Source: Latrodectus hesperus | Taxonomy: Eukaryota; Arthropoda; Arachnida; Araneae; Theridiidae | Length of the DNA: 64,000 nt | NCBI GenBank assembly: GCA_037975125.1 | Contig: CM075857.1 | Span: 91,744,509-91,808,508, forward strand | Reading direction: 5' to 3' | Shown here: piece by piece, positions 13,195 to 25,310 of the stretch | How the letters are laid out: each line of letters begins with the position of its first letter | How positions within the stretch are numbered: position 1 is the first letter of the stretch | Program-made: the position numbers and the translations under genes | Notes under the pieces: model-generated | Database searches by the model: none | What the model saw: only the letters and a program-made list of their open reading frames with translations | Told to the model about the DNA's origin: nothing

Positions 13195-14625
13195 ATATGT
13201 ACACTGGCTGACATTGAAAATGTAACACCAACAAGGAGTGGCCAGATAATTACGCAAATTTCATGATAGATGCATTTTACCGAGTTATGGAAATGATGTG
13301 AAATGCACAGCTCTCCAGCGCACGTAGGATAAGATATAGGGTGAAGAATCGGTAGAGTGGGAAATATTTCTGACGTTATTGCTGCTTCGAAAATAATCGT
13401 TAAAAGTTTGTTAAAAGTCGCAAAGGATGCCAGTAATTGAAGAGATTTTGAGGCCATCGTCTACAGAGTCAATTTCAGCAGACAGGCGAGTTTATGAGGA
13501 GCATGTTGAACCTATGGCAAATTGTAGCTGCTGGACGCCTCCACTGTGCACCGGTTGGGGCGTAAATAGTTAAAACAAGAAACTGAGGAACGTTTGCGGG
13601 GTGCAGTCAGAGCGACGTCACACATGTGGGTCAACGCGTCCCTCGGGAGGCAATAATGGCCCCGTAAAACCCGTCTACAGAAATTCTGCACCATGTGCAA
13701 GACTCACAAATTGAGCAGAACCATTTGCCATCGATTGGTTGCCAGTGGTCTGTACTCACTACGTCCGTTAAGAAGACTTGATTCTCTGTCAACCCTTTGA
13801 TTGATCCAGCGTCTAGAATGGTGCCGGGTTAGAGAGATGTGGACTACGGAGGGGCATAGGACCTTTTTCTCATATGAATCACGCTTCTGTTTCTTCCGTG
13901 ATAGTCACCTCGTACGGGTTAGACATCGACGTGGAGACATGTCCTATCCTGCAGAAATCTGTGGAACGCCCCACCAGGTGACAACACGGCATCATGATTT
14001 GGGGTGCCAATGCGTATGATTCAAGGTCACCTCTAGTTCGTATTCGTGGTACTATGCCAACTAAACTTTATATGTGATGTGCTATTGCCGATGACACTTC
14101 TATTTCTTCAGGTGGTGCTCAGTGCTCTTTATCGGCAGGATAACGCCCGACAGCACATTCTCACACCAATCAATATGCCCTTCAAGATGTACAAGTGCTT
14201 CCTGGGTCATTGTGCTCGCCAGATCACTGATCAATTGAACAGGTTTGGGAAATAATTGGATGCCATTTGCAGACTCAGCCACTGTCTTTTTCAGAAGACT
14301 CACTTTGGCAAATGGTTGACAGGAAATGGAGAGCCATTTCTCGGGAAATCATCCGTACTCTCAATGATTCGGTGCCAAGACGTGTTGCTGCATATATCGC
14401 TGTCAACGGTGGTCCTACAACCTACTCACTTGACCCTGTTCTCACACTGTATTATGCATATCATTTAAAAATGCAGGTCACTTATTGTTAGTTGCGGAGC
14501 CGGCACCCGTTAACCTTAAGGTACAGTCTGGGGTCACCCTACACAGTTATATATGTATGTCTATCTCTGTTTGCCGAGTTTCATCACTTTCTGGCAAATC
14601 CTTGGTGTTGTATTTTGATTGTATT
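13195..14625 (+). mobile_element. Tc1-like DNA transposon, decayed, near full length
   Basis: Plus-strand frames give an ordered Tc1 transposase with stops and frameshifts: an HTH region (about 13510-13780), LEWCR with a degraded WTT segment (about 13805-13850), an FSYESRF block in place of FTDESRF (about 13864), RVRHRRGDMS (about 13915), RQDNARQH in place of QQDNARPH (about 14130) and the C-terminal GGPTTY (about 14408). The ends share an imperfect inverted repeat: ACACCAACAAGGAGTGGCCA at the left, matched by the complement of the sequence near 14590-14620. The same family occurs at 53369 and, more distantly, 2051. Confidence 0.85.
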
Positions 14626-16125
14626 GGTGTTGATTAATTTAAAGATTTTGAAATGGTATAAAATAACTTTCTGTTGGGGCCAAGTTAGGAATAACATAAA
14701 AAAAACTTTGCCTTCGAGATGGGACGCTCGAATTTTGAAATTTTGGAAATTGTTTAATTAGAAAGACGTATGTGTGGAAAATGTTAAGTATTAAAATGCA
14801 GAAAATGAAAGAAGTGGAAGGTAAGAAACATAAGAAGACAAGAAATGCATTGAAGAAATAAGGAAATGATTTTGAGCTGAAAATACTAAATTGAAAGGGG
14901 TGATATCTTACAAACCAAGCAATAGTGATATAAATGAATTCAGTTAAGCAGAGTTTTGATGACAGAAAATGTTAGCCTGTATTTGTAATTTTATTTGAGC
15001 AAGCGATAAAAGTAAAAATTCAAAAGACACACACACACAGATTGGATTTCTCTCTCATCTATTAAGTTTTACCTTATGAAGACACTCAAGTTATTACAAG
15101 AGAATCAGAAGAAAATCTGAAAATTAAATAACCATGTACACGAGCAACTTTTGAAAATACTTATTCTTAACCCTGAAAAGTTTCACCAAATTTTTGTCAT
15201 ATTTCAAAATTAATCCCGCAATACATAGGAAAGATTGAAATAATTCTGTATTTCAAAAACAAAGAATGAATATTGGTGTTAACATATTATACTTTTGAAC
15301 AGCTATAGGAACTTATGATAACATATCATTGAAGAGCAATGTATAGAAGGATGACCGAGAGCGTTTTGTTGGAATGGGTAGAATTCATATTGACTTTGGA
15401 TCTGTAAGACAAATTTTATACTTTTAAAAATGTTCTTGACATTATTAAAAAAACCGAGTTCACAATGCCAATTAGGGAGAAATACTTTTAAAAATAGGAT
15501 CTTCATACAAAATTTCAGCAATAAAGAAAATTAAGTCGGGAAATAGAATGAAAAACATTATAAATTTTGAAAAAAATATCATCAATGTGACTCTTACATT
15601 TGAAATCTCAATGTCCAAAATTGGATCATAAAAGTAAGCATGCAGAGAGAATCAATAGAGTAAATGGACTACCTAAAGATGAATATTTGTTACTATAAAT
15701 AAGGAAATGAGTTAATGGTTTTGAAATTGCAGTATTTTAAGATTCTAGTATAAGCATTGATATTGTATAGAAAATATATCAAATCTGAGATACCTATTGA
15801 CGAAAATATAAGTGAAACAACAATTGGATTTTTGATTTACGTGTTTATCATTAACCTGTGAACTGAGTTGTGTGAAGACTAAAGCAGCCGCATTTCATAT
15901 TGTATTAGATAAAGGATTCCATCTCTTAGAAATTTCAGTCATTGCTTAACAAAATAGAAACCATGTTCCTGTTACCAATCTGAATTCTGCTACCTTTCAT
16001 CAACAGCAGAGAAGGGAAAAATCAAATGGTTATAATTGACAACTCTTTAAAGTATTATATGTAAAATTAAGAATGATGTAGAGGTAAACTTAGAAAAATA
16101 TAAATATATAAATTTACCCCACCCC
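14626..16125. other. Unassigned AT-rich DNA upstream of a Gypsy remnant
   Basis: No motif was recognised. It may hold an older part of the Gypsy element whose integrase follows, but no reverse transcriptase or RNase H motif can be read. Confidence 0.4.
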
Positions 16126-17290
16126 TTAAAAATGATAAAGATCTCGTTATCTCTATATTAAACATTGACGAGGAGAAATCTTTTGAAATGCAGAAGCAGT
16201 GTGAAGATTTAAATTACATCGTCTTTTCAATGTTCGAAAAGGTATTGTCTGTTACGAAAACTAAAGAGAATGATTTTGTTGGAAAATCAACTGCTTATGA
16301 AAAAGCAAATGGATAAAATTGGTGAAACGAGATTGCTATTAGTGGTTCTAAATTTCTTTTAGAAAATTGATGTTCACGAGTCTTGAAGTTACGTCAGCAC
16401 ATATGGAGGGGGGGGAATAAAAATGAAAGAATATCTATTGAGGCAATTTTTGGGTCAAATTACCTTAAGGACGTAGAATATTATATGAAAACATGTGAAA
16501 TTTGGCAGCGGGCTGGAAAAGTTGGAGTAAACCTCTTTAAAAACCTAAAGACACCTTAAAGTTATTTCTTACCATGTATGAAGTTTTCACTTAAATCAAC
16601 GTACACTCCAAGTGGAAAAAATACGTGACAATGTTGTGCCCTTTCAAGTATCTTGACTCTGTAGCTGTAGAAACATTAATTAATCCTAAGCTGTTTACGT
16701 GATTTTGCAAATATTTAATAGAATGTGGTTTCCAAAAGAACTAGAATAACCAAAGGACTTCATAAAATTATATCTACCGAATGTTTGAGTAAATTATCAA
16801 CAGTAATGAAACGCAGCTGTTCATAACTTGTATACGAAGCGAGTTTCATAAGACTATCAACAGAAAACGTGTTTTATGTTTGGAAGCAGCACCTAGCTGG
16901 GAGCCATGCATTCATGCTGTGTTGCTCGTATTACGAAATTTAATTCATAATATAGTACAGGTTTCTTTCAGCAGAAGTAGTCCACGGGAATAATCTAAAA
17001 TCACCGATTAAATTACCTTATGAGAAATGGACGTTATTCCAGAAGAAAACAGCAACAAATTCAACAATAAAAACGGCAACATTTTTAGACTACCTATTTG
17101 AATTAATAGCCATTACTTTATCAGGATAAGGAATGGAAACTGGCAGTCTCTCCTGTCATTGAACTTGCTAAATGATGCTTGAAAATACCAGAGTTCTAAA
17201 GTATGATTACAAAAGATGCATTTGTGACATGCTACTTTTGGACAGGAAAAAACTCCGTTGTTTTTTTAATCAATGACTGAAATCATATGG
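16126..17290 (+). pseudogene. Ty3/Gypsy integrase remnant
   Basis: Shifting plus-strand frames carry integrase signatures in order. Upstream of 16440 are residues resembling the pre-integrase segment. At 16440-16535 stands NYLKDVEYYMKTCEIWQRAG, the second half of the HHCC zinc domain with one Cys replaced by Trp. Near 16690 is a FPKEL block from the core. At 16868-16980 is VLCLEAAPSWEPCIHAVLLV, the late core where family members read PEWER-x-IPAVLFA. Near 17005 is LPYEKW, the following conserved block. Stops and frameshifts are frequent. It is on the plus strand and unrelated in age to the intact element at 40921. Confidence 0.75.
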
Positions 17291-18064
17291 AAATGATTTT
17301 TATTAGATTGTTTGTTTTAATGGCACAAAGTCCAAAAGAGACAAGCTGCGCGAGACTAAGATATTCACTCACAAGTTTTTTTGAACGAATTTAAGACAGT
17401 AGATAGCAAATGTGGAAGTTTATGCAGTTGAAATGATGAAAATGTACAAGAAATAGTTAAAAATATAAAAAGAAATATAAATATTTATAGATTACTAAAA
17501 TTTCAAATTATTAAAATTAAAATCAAAGCTAAAACACCTTTTGCATATAAAAATGCGAAAAAATTGGGATGGAGGTTAACCAATCAAATCTCGCAATGAT
17601 AACATGCCGCTCTCGTAAAAGGTGAAATGATGACGGTTAAAAATGAGACAAAAATTAAAATGTGATAAACTGTGTATGATTCGTGACACGTCTGGAACCA
17701 GGGAGGCGTATCAGGTAAAAATAAGTATTTATGAGAAAATGTTTATATCCATTGCAAAGGTGAGTCAATCTTACATCCGCCACTCACATGTTTAAAACTT
17801 GATATGATGTGATGATAGGATATTTGTAAGAAAGAAAAGACATTAAGAAGTTTATTTGTAACTTGCATAGACCATAAATCCTACCACATATTAGGAATAA
17901 AATTTTAATGGAATATTTGATATCTGTATAAGATACAAGAAATGAAATATCAATAGGCATTTTACACCGCTGCAGTCACAAGCTTGTTACCTATAATCCA
18001 AACATATTCCGGAACCCAACAAAAGATTTAATATTATTGACCAGAGAAATCAAATGTTTTTTAA

Positions 18065-19319
18065 CACTAATCATACTAACACTTATTAGATACCTAGTTT
18101 ACCATAGCGGGTCAAATGACCCGAAATTTACGTTTCCTACTTTTATGTATGAAATATGGATGTTGGAAAGGAAATAAAAATATAATGATAATAAAATATG
18201 TATTATAATTATGTGAAATAGTATTTTTACAATTTATATTTCAAACGCAAAAAATAAGAGTTGTTTTTATACATCACATTTTTTACACATAAGTGTTTCC
18301 GTCGCACATTTCCCGCAAACAAATTTTTTACAATTGGAGCAAATTTTATTAGTTTTATTCTCTTTGCAGTATCCTATTTGACACCTCTTACGTTTATTAG
18401 AATATATTGTGCATGTTCTTATATGGTTCATAATACGGTGGTCAATTATCAATGAAAATGCAGTACTAACTTTACCTTTCATTATATGACGTTTAGCATA
18501 TCCTGTTGGGCCTACTTCTTGCCTGAAAATGTTATGAAGTGGTGGTCTTCCAGGTGTGCCACCTATTTGTATTTCTTCCCAAACAGATCCATCAATTGCA
18601 ACATGTTGTTCATTTATTTCTGCTTCACTTTCTTCAGAACTTGAGAGTAATCTTCTTTTTCGTCCACAACCGATATTCACAATATTTTCCTCTTCATTGT
18701 CAGTATCTGTAGATTCAGACTCATTTTCGTTTGTAACCAATATATCTTCGTTTTCAGAAAATTCATCTTCACCGATTTCCGAAAACTCTTCTCCAATATC
18801 ATTTATATCTTATAAGAATTTGGACTGTCTCGTTCGTTTCGACATTTTATGGGTAAATAGTTACCTGTATCACTTATAAAGCTATCAAAATAAAATAAAA
18901 ACTATGTACTAAACTATTCTTTTTTTGCTACCTTTTTTACACAAAAATCTAGTTTCAATCTAAAATTTTTATATTTTCTTGAATTATTCTCAGCTATTTT
19001 GATTGAACTACTTTACGTAACAGTCTTTGCATACATTTGCAGTTTACTGAATACAATAAGATAAGCAATATGTATTGATAAGCTTATAAAACAAAAAAAT
19101 GTTCTTCGGGTCAAATGACCCGATGTGGTAGACAACGGTATACGACAGTTATTACTCAAAATAAACAAAACAAAAAATTATAAAAATAGTATAAGAACAG
19201 TAGACTTAATTAGTCAGAAAAAGTCAGTAAGTTAAATTTGAGAAGTAATAAGGTAATACGTGCATTATCAATGCAAAAGTTCAAAATGGGTCATTTGACC
19301 CGTTATGGTATGATTAGTG
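18065..19319 (-). mobile_element. Internally deleted piggyBac-like transposon
   Basis: TTAA flanks both sides (18061-18064 and 19320-19323), the target of the piggyBac superfamily. The termini are inverted: left CACTAATCATAC, right complement CACTAATCATACCATAACGG. The left end has about 24 extra bases before the shared CGGGTCAAATGACCC segment. That segment occurs three times, near 18108, 19108 and 19288. The interior keeps only the two ends of a transposase. It lies inside a LINE RNase H sequence, so it is the younger insertion. Confidence 0.85.
18267..18845 (-). pseudogene. piggyBac transposase N-terminus joined to C-terminal Cys-rich domain
   Basis: A start at 18845 opens MSKRTRQS, followed by one in-frame stop about 12 codons in. 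The frame is then open from 18740 to the stop at 18267. The first part is acidic, then has PGRPPLHNIF and FSLIIDH typical of the piggyBac N-terminal domain. It passes without the catalytic DDD core directly to a C-terminal block with CxxC pairs (CSNCKKFVCGKCA, then CKKC) typical of the family's zinc-binding tail. The deletion removes all catalytic function. The two halves still share one reading frame. Confidence 0.8.
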
Positions 19320-19860
19320 TTAAAATCAGCCACTACTGGGTGACAGTTAACAAAGTTTTCCAGTTGCTGCAAGATAGTTTTGCTGTCAATATAAGCACAA
19401 AAATTATTTTCTGATTTTCAACTAATGAGCTGTAACGCCACCTTTATTGCCATTGCCTCTGAAGTTTGTGTAGAACAGGATGTAAGAAGGTGCAACTGTA
19501 AGTGGTATCTCATATTATAGTATTAACCCCCATATCCTACCGCTACAGATGGTTATCTGTATAAACTGGTAAATAAGAGGAGAACTGGTAGTGAAGCAAA
19601 GTCTGTTAGAAGATAACTGGATCTGTAACCATTTTGCTTAAGTGACATAAAGGGTTAATGTGTGTGTGTGTGATTTTAATGCAAGAAATATTCCATGATG
19701 GAAAACCCAATGGGTAAGATGTTTGAGTTTGTAAGTCATACAAGTCTGAAATGTTAAGAGATGATTTTGTACGATGCATGAAAGATAAGATGTGAGAAGT
19801 GTGTGTTTTATAAAGTTTTGTGAAACCAGGGAAGTTTCTCAAGAAATGTAAAGGATGATT

Positions 19861-20531
19861 TAGTTAAGATGATATTTTAACAAAATGCATAGCCGACAAC
19901 TGGAAACATCAAAGATTTAGAGGCAGCTGGCGGCAAACAATATAAAAACTTTCCATCGGGAGGTATGGATTGCACCAGAACAAATTCTAACGGCAGAATG
20001 GTGTATAGTGCATAATCTGCAAAGAACAAATGGTAGAGTGATCCTTAAGCTTAACTATAATCAATGCGAGATAATATAGCAGACTGGTATATTCAAACCA
20101 GTGAAATTCTGTTTGCATCCCAAGATGTATTAGATAATACCGCTAAAGAGTAGAGAACTGTACAGAGAGTGAAATGCGCCAAGCGAGCGATAGATTGCGC
20201 CAAACTGGTTTAACGGTTTTGAATGCGTTTTCATGACAAGATTTTCGTTTTATGACTTAAGGTGATCGTATGACATGAGCGAAACTCGTTTTGTGTGCAA
20301 CTCTTGCGTTTAATGAGTAATTTTATTTGTTTACATTTAAAGAATATGCTACTTTAATGTTCCCGCTATTGGACTTCGAATTTTTTTAAAGTTAAATTAT
20401 CTTAAATTTTCGGAAGATATATTGTTTATAATTTTTAAAATATTGTTTCGAAGTTCTGAAAACTATATTGCTTGGATTTTATTAAAGTTATATTATTTTG
20501 AATTTTCATTTGGTCGTCCAATTTAAGATCT
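19861..20531. other. Unassigned DNA
   Basis: No clear gene. A GCGCCAAAC motif near 20195 recurs near 21812, and may mark the ends of an old DNA transposon that contains the 20532-20663 coding scrap. Confidence 0.35.
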
Positions 20532-20663
20532 GTACGAGATGTTAATAATGTGCCCGGTCAGTTTGATTCATACATCGCAGAGCATGTATGGCGGAGAAAG
20601 CATGATGAAAATGCAGTAGATTTCTTCGAAGCTCTCAAACACATTCTTTTCTCAGCAGGGTGA
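20532..20663 (+). pseudogene. C-terminal fragment of a Merlin/ISXO2-like transposase
   Basis: An open 43-codon stretch reads FDSYIAEHVWRRKHDENAVD and runs to a stop at 20661-20663. This resembles the last conserved block of ISXO2/IS1016-type (Merlin) transposases, where a YIAEFLWRRK-like motif precedes the end. No catalytic core was found upstream. A GTGAGT that could be a splice donor overlaps the stop, so a host exon cannot be excluded. Confidence 0.45.
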
Positions 20664-20811
20664 GTTATTTTATTTTTCATTAAAATTTAACTCAAAGCGA
20701 TTATTAGAAACTCTAGTTTTATAAAAATGAGTGTTTACAAAAGAAAATGCCAACTTTAAGGAAGCTTTATTGAGTGTTTAATGTTAGTGTCGAACTGTGC
20801 CATATTGTAAT

Positions 20812-21140
20812 TTTTTAAGGTGGGCGTCATACGCCCAGTTAATTAAAATTCGAGTTTGCATAACAAATGGAATTTGTTAAAGTTAGAAGTTTAGCTTAAT
20901 TGCCCGGTTGTCACTGTACTTGGTAGAGCTACACTGATGTTTTTTAAGATGGGTGTCATTGCTCGGTATATTAAAAATCAAGTTTAAATAAAAATTGAAA
21001 TTTGTTAACGTTAGAAATTTAGCTTTCTTGTCCAGTTGTCACTGTAGTAGGTAGCGCTACAGTGAAGTTTTTCCTTAGGTGAGCGCATTTGCACGGTATA
21101 TTAAAATTTGAGTTTTAAAATTTTCGTTTCTAGTTATTAG
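20812..21140. repeat. Tandem repeat, period about 128 bp, 2.6 units
   Basis: Units begin at about 20812, 20939 and 21067. Each starts with a T-run then AAGGTGGGCGTCAT-like sequence, and the two complete units end with a TCACTGTA...TAGCGCTACAGTGAAG segment. That segment is itself an inverted repeat (CACTGTA/TACAGTG). Confidence 0.7.
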
Positions 21141-21319
21141 AATTTTAAAACTTCTAGAGTACTTAATTATAATGAAATATTTGAAATTTTGATTTTTGGA
21201 ATTCGAAAAAATGCTTGATTTCTAAGTTGAAGTTCGAATGCGATGGGTATTGGTAGCCGGATATTGCGCGTAGTGACGTAATTTAGGTTGTTGTTGCATA
21301 CCCCCAAAGGTCAGCAGCG

Positions 21320-21765
21320 CTAGACCAGGTCCATGACGTTGTACACTTTATAATAATCCAAAACCAGAAGAGGGTCGTCAACCAAGTCCTGCCTGGAATG
21401 CCCCAGGCACTCAAGGATATGTTCAGACGAAGCCTTCTCGGTAGAGTAGATAGTACAGGTTTTAAAGGTTAGGGAACCCTCAGAAAATTTTAGGGTTTTA
21501 AGATGTCCACTTCGAAATCGGGCGAGAATAGTTTGTTCCTGACGACTTATGTCGTTAGTCAGGGAGCCTCCGGGACGGGAACTTTGGTACCAGTAATGTA
21601 CCGGAGGGACAATCCAAGTCATCCTGTTCTTAATTTTTTCTCTCTGGAGTGAATCTCCGTGAAAGTGAGAGGAGCTAAATTAACGGAGGCCTCGCCAGAA
21701 CCAGCCTACGCCAGAGCATTCGCAATTCCATTTCCCTCAATATCGACGTGTAATTTAGGTTGGCG
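21320..21765 (-). pseudogene. LINE ORF2 C-terminal tail (post-RNase H)
   Basis: The minus-strand frame 21622-21320 reads WIVPPVHYWYQS, then LARFRSGHLKTLKF, CTIYSTEKASSEHILECLG and a terminal DDPLLVLDYY. This is the conserved tail of arthropod LINEs that carry RNase H, with a C-x-H-type metal-binding pattern. The frame upstream (to about 21765) continues with the end of RNase H after shifts. Only the tail survives. Confidence 0.7.
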
Positions 21766-21829
21766 ACATAGCTACAGAGCGCTTCGCGCGAAATGAAATC
21801 GCGCCAAACCTGTTCAGCTTTGTAAACTT

Positions 21830-22267
21830 TTACCAATAATACTTTATGGATATTTAATGTCCTTTCACATTACTTCAACAGCTGTAGCACATAAAGTATA
21901 AAAGTTAACTTTCTACCAAAAACAACAACGAGGAACTTAATATTTGGACAAGGACTAACAAGGATAGAATAATTTCCAATCTTTATTTAGGGATTAGAAT
22001 GAAGACTGGTTTTTCTGCCAAAATTGGCGCAATTTGTTAAGCTTGGTGATATAGTATGATCATTCTATTCATATTAAGTCAATATATTCTTTACTACCAC
22101 TTGCAAGTGCCTCTTAAAGAACCGTATGCCAGATCCTTTGCAAGGGATTTGCAGATAATTGACGCAGTGTGCCATAAACTGGTTGTTGAAAGTTATTAAG
22201 AATCCAGTTGATGCAGGAATAATGGAAAACGTAAAACTTAAAACATTTCCCTTTTTTAATTTATCGG
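21830..22267. other. Unassigned DNA
   Basis: Nothing recognised between the LINE tail and the SINE. Confidence 0.5.
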
Positions 22268-22545
22268 TTGCCGCCCACCCTATCTAGTGGTCAGAGTCCC
22301 TGACTACGGATAGGGAGGTCCTGTGTTCGAATCCCAGTTCGGGCATGGATGTGCTACCTCTCTCTATCTATCTATCTATCCTGTCCTTGTCCTTTCTGTG
22401 TATGAATGTGTTGTAAATGGTTGCCTACCCTGTAAACGGGTCCCTAGGGTATGTGTGAATTGAGGAAGTCGGACTCCAGACCAAAATATGGTTCAGTTGA
22501 AAAAGTGGAGCACCGCACCCCATATTGCTAGCCTAGCTGGCCAAC
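22268..22545 (+). repeat. tRNA-derived SINE
   Basis: The head is tRNA-like (CTAGTGGTCAGAGTCCCTGA) with a B box GTTCGAATCCC at 22325-22335. A short (TCTA)n tract and a unique body with CCTACCCTGTAAACGGGTCC follow. That body resembles the SINE at 32470. Confidence 0.7.
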
Positions 22546-22841
22546 TTTATCGGTTTGAGTAAAAAGGTCTGAAAAAAATTGTCCTTACATGAATTCTAAA
22601 AAACGCCCGAGTGTAAGTATAGCTCTCTGGTTAAAAGGGAGGTTTTATCCGTAAACAAAAATCATGCAATTTGTGGAGAATTCCATATTAACACGTATGG
22701 CCTTATCTATATCGAAGATTAATATGTGATTTCTACGAACAAAAGCATTTGGAATTGGTGTTTCTAAGTAAAGGATGTTATGTATAGTAGACCTTCTTTA
22801 CGGAATCCACTCTGATAAGGAGAAATGTATTTATTTATTTC

Positions 22842-22860
22842 TAATATATATATATATATA
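22842..22860. repeat. Short (TA)n tract
   Basis: A 19-base TA run. Confidence 0.9.
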
Positions 22861-23025
22861 CGAGACGAGAACTGACCATACGCGGGTAACTTTCACTCAA
22901 GCAAATTGTAAGTTTGCTATTCGGCGATAACTTACCGGATTAGAATAATCTTTACCAAACTTTAGTAGGGAAATAACTATAGCTTCTCCTGCCAAGCGGG
23001 TGGATAAACATTTTCAATCCAAATT

Positions 23026-23700
23026 CTATTGTATAACCGAAATATATTCAAGAAAATCTGAACATAAATTTCGAAGCATATTATATATGATTCCATCTTG
23101 TCCTGCACTGGTATTATTTGCTTGATCTAATGCCTTCTTTAATTCGTACATACGAAACTTATATTTGTACGGCATAATTTGTCTATAGTGGTATGTGATG
23201 GGTGTTTGTTCCGCATGATGTTTTGTTCTTAAAAATGTAAGACTAAGCATAGGAGCGGGAGGTTTCAGCAAAAAGTCTTTTCTATGGCATTAGCTATGTT
23301 AACGATTGAAGTGTATTCAGTATATATAGCTGGGGTTTTTAATATAGGAAAAATTCCTGGTAAAAACTAGTGGCTGCTTTTTCTTTTTTAATAACTGCTT
23401 AGAAGATGTCGAAGGTGTAATGGAAGATACACAACTACAAGAGTCCCATTGGCTTTGTCGTTGAGTTCTACTTGACATGGCTTTCTTAAAAGCCAGAAGT
23501 TTAGCCATTGTAAATTATCTTCGAAAAATACCCCATAACTTCCCCCGATTCCTATAGATTTTACGACAGTCATTGTTAAACCAAGGTGTTCGATTCTTTA
23601 TGGATATGAGGAGTTTTTTGGAATTGCTAAATCCACAGCCCATAGGAAATGCGAGGAATATGCAGTACTTTATGTACAGCGATATTCTTGGAATTTCCAT
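23026..23700 (-). pseudogene. LINE endonuclease-end and reverse transcriptase-start fragment
   Basis: Minus-strand frames give TPWFNNDCRKIYRNRGKLW (about 23605-23550), the usual link between endonuclease and RT (PWW-x-EC). After shifts comes NNTSAGQDGIIYNMLRNL (about 23120-23065), matching the SPGPDGI-x-Y-x-ML motif at the start of RT. The copy ends at 23026 before the catalytic motifs. Confidence 0.65.
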
Positions 23701-24620
23701 TTGCTGTATCTAAATATTGACTAAAATAAGAGTTGAAAAACGGGCAAAATAACCTTCAAAATAAACAAGTTTTAGCCGTTAGAATATTATGAAAACTAGT
23801 AATCTTGTCACTAAAGACTAGTAAAATTGTCACAGTCTCATATTAAGCCAAAAATGAAATCTTACTAATCATTGAATTGGCGTTATACAGGCCAATGAAA
23901 ATTAGTTAGTCTTTTGGCATGTATGAAAAATATGGATAGTCAAATTCATAAAATTGACGAGACAGTTACCTTGTCAAAAAACTTATAAATAGAATTATAG
24001 ATTAATAATGGGGTATATCTAATTTCATTTGCTAACAATTGTTAAATCCAGTGTGCCATTATAATTTCGTCAAACTAAACAATATATTCCAACTTGTTTG
24101 TTTACTAGAATCTCGCACAATTTTTATTGTTACTTTAAGCCATTACAATAATGACTATGATATTGAATTGGATTCTCTGCACCGAGCATTTGCTACATGG
24201 TCCAATTTTGACTTAAGATTTATATTGATTGCTAAAACTAATAATGCTAGTGGGTATTTAATTCATATGAAATCTTCTATTAACTTTGGTTTTTTATTTT
24301 GTTCTACTTTAAAGGTTTTCACAAATCTTATATAGGTTCTTATAATGCTCGACAAATTTTTTGAAATAATCACAAGAATCTTAGCTTTTATCATTGAAGC
24401 TTAACATAAACTTTTTCTTAAAAAATAAAAGTTCTTTATAAATGTTCTAATTGCAGATAACTAGATAACGTTAATTTATTTATCAATGAGATTATTCGTC
24501 ATTACAACTAATGTATGTAAACATATACAACAGCTAAAGTTAGACAATAGTTGGCAACTGGTAATTATTATATATCCTATTTCTAATAGATGTGTGATTT
24601 TGTGATTCTTGGCATTATAC

Positions 24621-24656
24621 ACGCACGCACGCACGCACGCACGCACGCGCGCGCGC
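24621..24656. repeat. (ACGC)n then (GC)n microsatellite
   Basis: About seven ACGC units ending in a short CG run, notable in such AT-rich DNA. Confidence 0.95.
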
Positions 24657-24714
24657 TAAACACGAAAGTTTTCTTGTCATTTTTAATGACACAAAAGAAC
24701 ATGACATACAGTAA

Positions 24715-25310
24715 TTGTAGCCCATTGTTAGTCTTCGAAGTAATCCCCATCTGAATCTAGTTCCTTCTGCCAACGCGTCTCCAGCTGTACAATCTTCTTA
24801 TTTTAAAACTCGGGTATTTTGCAAGCAAAGAAATCCATGAGTGTTTGACACAAATCTTTTTTATTGGTATAGGATTTTTGAAAAAGGTTATTGTCCACAG
24901 GGAATGGAAGTGGTAGTAATCTTTTAATGCAAGATCAGGTGGTTCAAAATGTCCCAACTAAGGCCATGTATCGTATTCCCAGCCATTTTCTCGACTTGCT
25001 GCCACGCAACGGCAAGAATTGTCTTGTCATCGGCCAAGAACAGTACACTCTTGCGATGAATCAGTGCTGGCTCCTTCTGTTGCAATTCCTTTTGCACACG
25101 TTCCAATTGCTGCAAGTACATTTACTCAATGACCGTTTATCCCGTTGATAAAAACTCATAATGAACCACATGATAACTAATCCATGAGACGCTAGCTTCC
25201 TCACAAAGGGACAACTTGACTTTGTGAAACCAATGACTTGTACTTTCAATCATAGAATTATCATCAAAAGCTTGTTCTATTCAGCGACTTGAAGCAATAG
25301 CTTATATGCC
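24715..25310 (-). mobile_element. mariner-like transposase remnant
   Basis: The minus strand reads HYEFLSTG near 25160, then YLQQLERVQKELQQKEPALI (about 25120-25065), HRKSVLFLADD (the catalytic HDNARPH block decayed to ADDKTI, near 25035) and LSWDILNH (matching GWEVLPHP, near 24955). It then runs into the SDYHLF-RSLQ region with stops. This order is diagnostic of mariner transposases. The N-terminal DNA-binding half and inverted repeats were not found. Confidence 0.75.

Larger units (their letters stand above)
17520..19860 (-). pseudogene. LINE RNase H and C-terminal region, interrupted by piggyBac
   Basis: On the minus strand from 19842 down: a linker with LGFPSWN (about 19720), an RNase H start with VYTDNHL (about 19555, matching the catalytic YTDGS block), the TSEAMAIKVAL helix (about 19455), a YIDSKTILQQLEN block (about 19400, second acidic residue) and then the TTAA at 19320. 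After the inserted element (18065-19319) it resumes at 18064 and reads CWVPEYVWIIGN (about 18015, matching the W-x-PGH-x-GI-x-GN block), with a decayed Cys-rich tail around 17700-17560. Frameshifts and stops are many. Only the second half of ORF2 is present. Confidence 0.75.

Noticed and set aside
24039..24335. 98-codon plus-strand frame
   Set aside because: No recognisable motif, ATG-initiated by chance in AT-rich DNA. Kept out for lack of support, though not disproved.
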